Source: Epiperipatus broadwayi
Taxonomy: Eukaryota; Onychophora; Udeonychophora; Euonychophora; Peripatidae
DNA: 64,000 nt
Direction: 5' to 3'
Assembly: GCA_028023455.1 (NCBI GenBank)
Contig: JAQFVV010000017.1
Span: forward strand, 4,370,098-4,434,097
Shown here: piece after piece, positions 56,230 through 64,000 of the stretch
Position numbering within the stretch: the stretch's first letter is position 1
Layout of the letters: each line of letters starts with the position of its first letter
The notes under the pieces: model-generated
The model's input: only the letters and a program-made list of their open reading frames with translations
What the model was told of the DNA's origin: nothing
Databases searched by the model: none
Made by a program: the position numbers and the translations under genes

Positions 56230-57430
56230 CATTCTGCCTTCAAGAAAACTCAACTGATATTTCAGTTAGAAACTAAACTCAGGGATAAAGTGCCAATAAA
56301 ATCACCATGCTAACTAATGCATGGCCCATCCCTGTTCATGTACTTTATGAATAATCACTTAGTAATAACAGCTGCAACAACAAAAAACATATGAAGTAGA
56401 TATTAGGAATTTGCTCTTAAAGGCCTCCAAGAGGAATTAAAGGATTTCCTTACAATTAACAGTTATGAAATTGAGTTTAGATTGTTTCTAAAGCATATGA
56501 CAAGTAGTTAACAATAATACAAGTGTAATAACTATTTATAAATTTTAATTCATATTTGATATTTTCAATATTTATGGATTACCCTGTGCACTTTAGTATC
56601 ACAGAAGGCAAATTGTATTATTATTGTTTCAATCCAAAAAAAGCTTACTAATAAAAAAAATTGCAATAAGCTTGTAATATTATAATATGTGCTGTATCTT
56701 TTATTATAATATTTAAAAAATCATAAAAACACTGTTAACCATTAATGTTTATTTATATTTATTGAATCATATGTGTTAATTGATAAATAAGGCATATGTT
56801 AATAACTAAAAAAATTATTTAAATAAGAGCAAACTAAGTTAAAATAATTAACTAATTTTTAATAGCATATTAATTATTTCTTGATAAAATTAGTTTGATG
56901 TGTATCTAATGCTGAGCAAAGAACAAAACCTAGTTTATTAGTTTCATTAGTATTTTAGTTTGTCTTTTGCCACTTTATGCAAAAACAACTGCATATCTGG
57001 TACTGATTTAGTATGCAATCACTGCCATTTTGAATTATAAGGATCACCAAAACCACCATTGACACATACAAGCGATACATGACATCAAATAATCCATGCA
57101 TGGTTATATGATCATTTGTTACAAAATCACAAATTTACAACAGTAATTAAGGACATAATATAATGACCTGTGACATAATATAATGACCATTACTATGTTG
57201 TAGGATGTAAATAGAAATATAGATACATAAAAGAATGCAAACACGTTACTGCCACTTTCTATTTATTTGCCCAAAGAAGAAAATTTCCAGGAGTGATGCT
57301 GAGTAATTTCTTTTTCTGAACAAGAAGTGGTTGGCTTGTATGTGAATATATATTTCAAATTTGTCCATATGTACATTTGCTTGTTGTTAATTTGAGCATT
57401 CTACAGATATTTCAGCGGAATCCAAGCCAT
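56230..57430. other. No recognisable gene
   Basis: AT-rich sequence without supported features. Confidence 0.45.
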
Positions 57431-57431
57431 C

Positions 57432-57818
57432 ACCCAGATCAGGGTTTCTCAACCTTTTTTTAACTATCGCCCCCCCATAACCAGTTTTTAGAACAATTTT
57501 TTGTAATCACCCCCATGAAATTTTAAATAAGAAAATACTTTATAATTACCCTCATTATTCAATAGGATTCTTATGCCATTAAGGTAGAAGTAAAAAAAAT
57601 ATTTGTGCTGCATTTAAAAAACATTGGGGTGACTGCCTAGGTCCTAGTTGGAAGAACCCCTGATTGTAATCCTGAGACTTTTTTGCCCCCCCAAAGGGGC
57701 AATTTTGTCTCCATTGAGAATCCCTAGTCTAGATAATGGGCAATTTTGTCTCCATTGAGAATCCCTAGTCTAGATAATAGGGGCAATTTTGTCACCATTG
57801 AGAATCCCTAGTCTAGAT
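57432..57818. mobile_element. Non-autonomous hAT-like element with triplicated 3' end
   Basis: The left end CAGGGTTTCTCAACC (57440) and right end GAGAATCCCTA (57810) form about 16-bp imperfect inverted termini. Imperfect 8-bp flanks are ACCCAGAT and GTCTAGAT. The right-hand 41-43 bp, from GGGCAATTTTGTC to AGTCTAGATAAT, is repeated three times (from 57697, 57738 and 57781). No coding sequence. Confidence 0.65.
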
Positions 57819-57834
57819 AATAGAAATCTTTGAC

Positions 57835-58945
57835 GAATGATTATATCTTTTACCCATGAAAATCTTCAGTTTAATATATATTCATGTGTAATAACTTTAT
57901 CACTTTACGAAGCATGGAGAAAGCAAAGAAAAATTTTAAATAGTGAATGCCAAGAACAAGTTACAACCACATTCTCTTTAAATTAAAAAAATAGACTACT
58001 AAAGATTTAAAGAGTAATTAATATTCTTAATAACTTTTATCACCAGGCGTAACTAATTGAAAAACTAAAACAAAAGTATACTTATTCAGGAGAATAGATA
58101 AAAGATCATTCAAAAAGCTAATATTTCTATTGCCAATTATGTTTCTTAATATATATCAAAGGTCTAAAATTAAAGTAAACATATTTCTGTAGATAACTAT
58201 ATTTATAATAAAAGTGAAAAAAAAAAAAGGTAGGATACCTAATCTTCCAACCCAAATAAATTAATATGATAATGCTAATTTCAGGTAATCATCAGTGGAC
58301 TTCAAAATCTAAAGTCATTAAAACCATAAATAAACTCAAATTATAAATAGTATTCACAGTGTAAGATAAAATTTGTAAACTATGTGAACATTACTTCTAT
58401 TATTGATGAAGTCCTATCATGTGTATCCTAAAATTGTTTTCAGACCTCAAATAAATCTCATTATCTGTACCTTCAGTTGTTTTCAGACCCTGACTAAAAA
58501 AAAATTCAATAGAAAAATGTTTAACTTTTAAGAAGCCACATGAATTAACAAGTGATGATTATTACTAATTAGGTGGACCATGTCAATATCAATGAAATTT
58601 TTGTAGAATAATATAGCGCTAATTTGGGTTTCTTGACATTTCCATAAGACATTTTTTATGTGATGACATTATCTGATCATTCTCTTCTTTCATCATTAGT
58701 TTTTCCTGATAAATCAGATCTATACAAATGCAGGAGAATTAACTAAAAACAAATTAATTGGTTCTGGAATGCCATTCATTAAACCATCTATTCATTGCAG
58801 TTTAGTCCAAAAATGACCTACATCAAAATTATCATCCAATACAACCATTTAAGTGAAAAAAATATATAAATATAAATGTAAAAATTTTGCATAAAATTAC
58901 CATACATATTGTACAATTAGATTTTAATGAAAACTAAAATTCATC
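57835..58945. other. No recognisable gene
   Basis: AT-rich; no supported feature. Confidence 0.45.
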
Positions 58946-59397
58946 TTTTAAAGCGGGAGTGGGCAAATAGCGGCCCATCAAGACAATCAGAAAAATCCGC
59001 CTTCAACTGAGATTTCCTTCCCGTGTGCGACTGAAGATTCGTTTCGCATTTTCCACTAGGATGGCCACATCAATACACATGCGCAGTGTAGATACGATGT
59101 GCAGTACTTTTCCAGTTGATATGCTTAATTTCAACTTTGTCTTTGTATTAGCAAATTTATACATTTCCAACTTTAGTGAAACCATGAACCCTCTGAAAAA
59201 ATGTAAAATCGGTGATGAATGTCATGTGTTTAATGAAGAATGGACGAAGGTAATACAGGGAATAAAGCAGTGTGTTTATTGTGTCATAAAAAAAAGGTGC
59301 GGCCCTCCGCTAACCTTCGCTTCCATAATGTGACCCCTTGCGGCCCTCTGCCAACCTGTGCCCCCCAAGCCAAAACAATTGACCACCCGTTTTAAAG
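58946..59397 (+). mobile_element. hAT deletion derivative with perfect 8-bp target duplication
   Basis: TTTTAAAG at 58946-58953 and 59390-59397 flanks a 436-bp element with ends CGGGAGTGGGCAA and the complement of CGGGTGGTCAA. A 102-codon frame (59025-59333) includes PLKKCKIGDECHVFNEEWT and then CVYC, the start of a BED-type zinc finger as found at the N-terminus of ZBED5/GTF2IRD2-like hAT transposases. The catalytic domain is deleted. G+C is clearly higher than the surroundings. It may derive from a relative of the transposase relic at 40780-42640. Confidence 0.85.
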
Positions 59398-59699
59398 GAC
59401 TAAAATTAAAACACAAACAATCTTACAAACCCTAGTAAAAATTTGCAGATTGCTGTCTTCGGTTTCAGTTTTCTAGTGAGATAATATTCAGTAGTAGTAA
59501 GGTACTATCTGTGTTGACAACCTCACCATCCAGTACTTTTCCTTAATCTCCAGTGGTTCATACTTTGTGGACAATAATCTTTGCAGAAATAGCCCTTGTA
59601 CTAGATTTAGAAAAAAATTATTTAAATAATTGCTTAATCACTCAACGATGATCATCTCATAGATACTATCCTCTGTCATTTTTTATTTATTAATTCACA

Positions 59700-59950
59700 T
59701 CAGCAAAACAGTATCAATTATTATTACTTTTGTCTGTTTTAGATTAACTTACATTAGTAAAAGACTTTCTCTTAGTTTAAGTTATTTAATTATTCCAAAT
59801 TAACCAAAAGGTTTCCATTAGTTTGATACTACAATTTGCTTTTGATCAATACACATTAACAAGAGTTTGGATTAGTTCCATGATATTGTTGCTACTTGTT
59901 TTTGATTAATCCACAGTAGCAAAAGAACTTCCCATAGTTCCTTAATGTTA
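59700..59950. repeat. Degenerate tandem repeat, period about 60 bp
   Basis: TTTTAGATTAACTTACATTAG, TTTTGATCAATACACATTAAC and TTTTGATTAATCCACAGTAG start successive units that continue with AAAAGACTTTCTCTTAGTT-like sequence. Diverged, and one unit is shortened. Confidence 0.5.
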
Positions 59951-60484
59951 CAACATAAACTGTTTAAGCTGGGAATAATTTTCATTATCTGCGTACTTTT
60001 TAATTTCTCATGATTAAATCACAGATTCAATCATACAATATTTAGATATTAAATCACAGGCCATTTGATCTTTTTCTTCATTTCTATATTGATCAATTTT
60101 GTTAATCCTAATTGTCTGGTTCAAGATTAAAATAAATGTTTGTACGCATATGAAAAGATTTAAAAACAAAACACTGAAAAAAAGTTGAATAAATTGCGGA
60201 AAAAAGAATAAATGAAAATAAACTCAAAAAAAAAACATGATTGTCTAACACATTACTCAAAGATGAAATGCTCAGATAAGATTTGTGCATGTGGTTGCTA
60301 TACCATCCAGTGCCGTTTGTTGTGCCATTTTCAATTTCAGCCAATGGAGTTTGTTGATTTAAAATATATTCTGTTTAGCACAGTATTTCTTGCCCTTTTC
60401 ACCCATACTTTTGAAATTTCAATTTTTTTTGTTACTAGCATTAATCAAGTGTTTTCCTGAAGGTTTGTGATGATGGTGTTCTAG

Positions 60485-60900
60485 CTGTATTTTTATATTG
60501 GACTATTTCCATCATCTAATATGTGTGTTGAATGTCTTTAGAGAAGTTTAATTTTATTTAAATATTCCAAATACATTCAACTATTAGTAATATCATAGCA
60601 AACTATTAGTAATGCATCAAACAGGTTAGTAATATCACAGCAAACAGGTTAGTATATGCACCAACTGTTAGAAATATCACAGCAAACAGCTTGGTATATG
60701 CACCAACTGTTAGTAATATCACAGCAAACAGGTTAGTATATGCACAACATTTCGAGAGGTATTTTTCTCCCCTCTTCTTCAGGTGTTGCTGGCCTGACCA
60801 GTGACAGTACTGGCATGGAATATTTAAATAAAATTAAACTTTTCTAAAGACATTCAACACACATATTAGATGATGGAAATAATCCAATATAAAAATATAG
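60485..60900. repeat. Element with 85-bp inverted arms and a tandem repeat in its loop
   Basis: Arms 60485-60569 and 60816-60900 are close reverse complements. The loop holds a 42-bp tandem repeat (GTTAGTATATGCACCAACTG and ATATCACAGCAAACAG, about 60600-60745) and then TTTCGAGAGG...CCCTCTTCTTCAGGTG. That last motif resembles the loop core of the elements at 896-1048 and 43429-43704. Confidence 0.85.
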
Positions 60901-61520
60901 CATTAACCAGCTTTCAAATTCTACTTTTATGGTTCATGACTAAAATATTACCTATATGCTCATTGGAGTATGTGTAACATTTTTATCGCGAGTTATAGAA
61001 AGAGGTAACAAAAACTAAATTAATAAATAAGTTTTAGCATTTAGATTTTCATCATAGCCAGCCTACAAGCTTTCCTTTTATGGCTCATGGTTAAAATTAT
61101 TACAGTATACAAATATAGGATAATATTTTTAAAGCAAAAATATGTACAACATGTATACTTCCAGTTATAAAAAGGTAAGCAAACTAAAATAATGATGGCC
61201 ATTTCCCTTGTAATTTTGTTTTGATTTTTTTTTTGCTAAACATTAATCAACATTCAAATTTTATTTTTATGACTCATAGCTGAAATTATTATAGTATACT
61301 CTTATAGAAGATAATATTCAAATCACTCTTCCAAACGTTAAGATATGTCAACAATGCCTTTTGTGAATGATCTTAACATTTGAAAAAGATGATTTGAATA
61401 TTTTCTATCTAATTTTCAGCTAGCATTATGTTTTATAATATTTACTTATAGAAGAATATTTTTAAACAAAAATAGGTGCAATATTTTTGCAAAGAGAGAT
61501 AAAAAATGATAAGTGAATTG
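60901..61520. repeat. Diverged tandem repeat, period about 155-185 bp
   Basis: Units start near 60902, 61055, 61238 and 61420 with CTTTTATGGTTCATG-like and ATTATTACAGTATAC-like sequence and share a GGTAACAAAAACTAAA-type end. Heavily diverged. Confidence 0.55.
61312..61408. repeat. Hairpin with a stem of about 35 bp
   Basis: AATATTCAAATCACTCTTCC...CGTTAAGAT pairs with ATCTTAACATTTG...GATGATTTGAATATT around a 25-nt loop. It lies in the third unit of the diverged tandem repeat. Confidence 0.7.
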
Positions 61521-61529
61521 ATATCTACT

Positions 61530-63050
61530 ATTCTAGCATTCATAGTATATCTTTGCTTTTGTTGCATATTTTTTTATTTAGGAGTAAAGGGTATTTGTTA
61601 TACTAGTTTTTTTTTGCTTTGTAGGACTTCTTTGTAGAAGACCTCACTGTATGAATAGAATAAAAAGAATTTCAACGTAAGTTAATTATGCTTCAAAAAA
61701 AACCTCAGGACTAATCCAATTGCCTATCCATATATTCATTTTCCCTATTATATAGAAATATCCAGAAGTCTTCATCAACAGAAAAAATCAATCAGTTTTT
61801 TCCAGTGTCTAAATTTACCATTTATAGATCATCAAAAAAACATCATCTCATGAATAATTTTGATTTTCATCAAGAAGTAAAAAGTATCGATGATTTCCAC
61901 CATCAATTTTAAAATCAACACACAACGGTGGGTCTAAGTATCAAACCTTTACTTTCTTATGATATCAAAATCTTAACCAAAATGTTTATTATCAAAACTG
62001 TAGCTCATTCTAATTAACAGATTGTTATCAGAGTTCCATGCTGAGAAAAACAACCGTGCACTACATACAGCGATCATCTGGAAACAAGTCCATTGATTAA
62101 ATCAATACATGAAATTACTATATATCATTTAAAATTAATTCAAGAGGTTTTGATTTCGTTAGTTGTTGGGCAGTGATTCAAAATTTACATAAATTAGTAC
62201 CAGACTATCCATAATTCATTAAAAAAACAGCAAAGGACATTTACAAAAAAAAATTCAACATGAGTTCCAAGATAATCATTGGCAAATTTCAATCAGCAAG
62301 AAATATGCAGTTACGTTAATCACATTTGATGTGAATATAGACCTTCTGTAAAAAATATATCTAAGAAACTAAAATTTATTTCTTTATCTGTTTAAAATAC
62401 ATGATGATAGATTTGATACGAATAATTAAAAACATATTTATCTTACTATATCTCAAACAATAAACATGTTTTTGTAAAAGAAAACTATCTATGCCTAAGA
62501 CTAATTAGTAATTATTTTAAGTGTAGTGTTTATTAAATTCTTGAGTTAATCTGATTAAGAAGTTCAACGTAAACCATATTTGTTTTCAATAAATAAGTAT
62601 GTTTTAAAAACACATTCAACTAAAGACTTATGGTGGTTAGTTGTAATGATGGAGTTCAAAATAAAAGAAGTTTGTTCATTGTTGAATTATAAATCCTAAC
62701 AGGAAAACTCTGCTATAATTCTGATTTCTATTAATATTATCTGCAGTTTGGAAATGTCCATCAGCTAGAGGAACTACCATCAAGAATTGAATCTCAGTCA
62801 TAAATAAAACTGTTGCAGGGAACTGTTTATCGTAACTTTACGAAATGCACAAATTATTGTACTCACATTCAAACTAAAGAAGTTTAGAAGTCTACAGAAA
62901 TTTATTCATACAAATATATTTTAAAATCAATTAGCAGCTATAATAAACCTACAACATTACCACTTATATATGAACTAGAAAATATCCAATAAAGTTAAAA
63001 CATACAGGATTTCATCAATAAATTGTAAATCATATAAGTACATCTTTCAA
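61530..63050. other. No recognisable gene
   Basis: AT-rich; no supported feature. Confidence 0.45.
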
Positions 63051-63051
63051 G

Positions 63052-63135
63052 TTACTATTACAATGCTTAGTTTACTAAAATTAATCAACCTTACAATTTT
63101 GATTGACTAGCAATCTTCTTCAGAGTTATAATATA
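63052..63135. repeat. Partial copy of the 43.4-kb inverted-repeat element
   Basis: TACTATTACAATGCTTAG and TTTTGATTGACTAGCAATC, then TTCTTCAGAGTTATAATA. This matches the left half of 43429-43704; the right arm is absent. Confidence 0.6.
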
Positions 63136-63225
63136 TATATATAAATACATGAATAAACACAGATGACCATTCTTGGTTTATTTAAATGATATACCCATTT
63201 TTAAGCCTAAAATAATAATAATAAA

Positions 63226-63334
63226 TGTTTATCAGCAAGCATCACATAATCACATCTCCAATACTAGCACATAATTGTTTATAAACAAAGCACAGGTGGC
63301 ACTACTATATGGAGTTTTGCTTTGCTTTGTTTAT
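63226..63334. mobile_element. Short FB family copy
   Basis: TGTTTAT flanks (63226-63232 and 63328-63334). The interior is CAGCAAGCATCACATAATC, AATACTAGCACATAATTG, and then, after an internal deletion, GGCACTACTATATGGAG and TTTTGCTTTGCTT. It is the same subfamily as 47334-47697. Confidence 0.75.
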
Positions 63335-63814
63335 AAAAAATGTTTGTTTGTTATCTGCTTTGCTTTATGAGAAGCAATTTATTTGTCAATTAATTATCTA
63401 TATTTTGTTTGAATACATGTTAATTAAATGATTATAAATTTTTTTGGAATGTTTATTTTATTTTTAAGACATTCCAAACTATAAATAAATGTTTGAAAAA
63501 GAAAAGCTGGTTATAATGTGGACTTTAATTAATAAAGGTTAAATGATAATAGCTATGTATGTGAATTTAGGTAATATTATTAACCTAAATACTGAAAGCT
63601 TATTATATTTATTTTATAAAGATTAAATGATTTGTATTGTATTAATCTCCGAAAATTCTAAAACAGTAATTTTAAATGTGTGTACGAATATACCAAAAAT
63701 TATATAAAAGCATCATTAATTAGCCTATTCTAGAATCTCTATAACAATGTTATGTGAAATTACGAGACAAAAAAGGACAGCAGAAAAATATAATATAGAA
63801 TAAAATTTACTTAC

Positions 63815-63854
63815 ATGCAACCTAAATCTTGACTGATAACTTCAGATGTATTTC
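63815..63854 (-). CDS. Candidate 40-bp exon (weak)
   Basis: On the minus strand a 40-bp segment lies between an acceptor AATTTCTATAG and the consensus donor GTAAGT, with one open frame (NTSEVISQDLGC). It is upstream of the NFYB alpha2 exon on the same strand, but an alpha1-encoding exon would have to lie between them and was not found. It could be an N-terminal NFYB exon, part of another gene, or chance. Confidence 0.25.
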
Positions 63855-64000
63855 CTATAGAAATTTATAGTTGATGTTCAAATAACAGAATGCCTTGCTA
63901 GCATTAAGTAGAAAGCAGGTCAAATGCCATTCCAATTCCTGCCTATAAGTCTGATGATCATGGTTTTAAATGCAATTAGAAATTTGGATGTAGATTGTAA

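Noticed and set aside
1-64000. CRISPR arrays, bacterial operons, ribosome binding sites or replication origins
   Set aside because: The window is animal nuclear DNA with introns and retroelements; no regularly spaced repeat-spacer structure or prokaryotic gene is present.

Overview
This is AT-rich (roughly 70% A+T) nuclear DNA from an animal, most likely an invertebrate. The evidence is spliceosomal introns, an animal-type NF-YB gene, and a repeat load of RTE-type LINEs, Penelope-like elements with GIY-YIG nucleases, Ty3/gypsy and hAT relics, tRNA-derived SINEs and hammerhead-ribozyme repeats. No sequence here fixes the species or phylum. There are no long intact reading frames; nearly every ORF over 60 codons is chance or transposon-derived.

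The one host gene I recognise is on the minus strand and is invisible as a long ORF. It is the gene for the beta subunit of the CCAAT-binding factor NF-Y (NFYB), split into four exons at 50512-50579, 39110-39239, 27577-27661 and 22620-22702. Splice phases agree at all three junctions, and together the exons give 122 codons: the second half of the histone fold (alpha2, alpha3, alphaC) and the C-terminal activation tail. The first histone-fold helix and the N-terminus lie upstream (higher coordinates, possibly beyond the window; a weak 40-bp candidate exon is at 63815-63854). The last exon, below 22620, was not found. About 28 kb of the window is therefore NFYB intron, and nearly all other features are transposons in it or flanking it.

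Layout. 0-13 kb: SINEs, a hammerhead ribozyme repeat (647-707), inverted-repeat elements and LINE fragments. 13.3-19 kb: a minisatellite, then a broken Ty3/gypsy element with a tRNA-Ser-type primer site, gag, zinc knuckle, protease and RT pieces, and 2 kb further on a decayed integrase. 22.6-27.7 kb: NFYB exons among Penelope-like fragments, including a head-to-head pair, and a mariner-like MITE. 27.7-37 kb: a foldback cluster with two opposed hammerhead motifs, RTE 3' ends, and a nearly identical 2-kb tandem duplication. 38.9-42.7 kb: a long perfect-looking hairpin next to an NFYB exon, a 120-bp tandem array and a hAT transposase relic. 43-53 kb: many copies of a palindromic element (called FB here) with 7-15 bp target-site duplications, and another opposed pair of hammerhead repeats. 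53.3-56.2 kb: the most complete RTE element. 57-63 kb: two non-autonomous hAT elements and several tandem and inverted repeats.

The two most interesting non-gene systems are the hammerhead-ribozyme repeats, repeatedly found as opposed pairs, and the FB family, whose palindromic structure looks like a DNA transposon but whose variable-length target duplications look like LINE-driven insertion.
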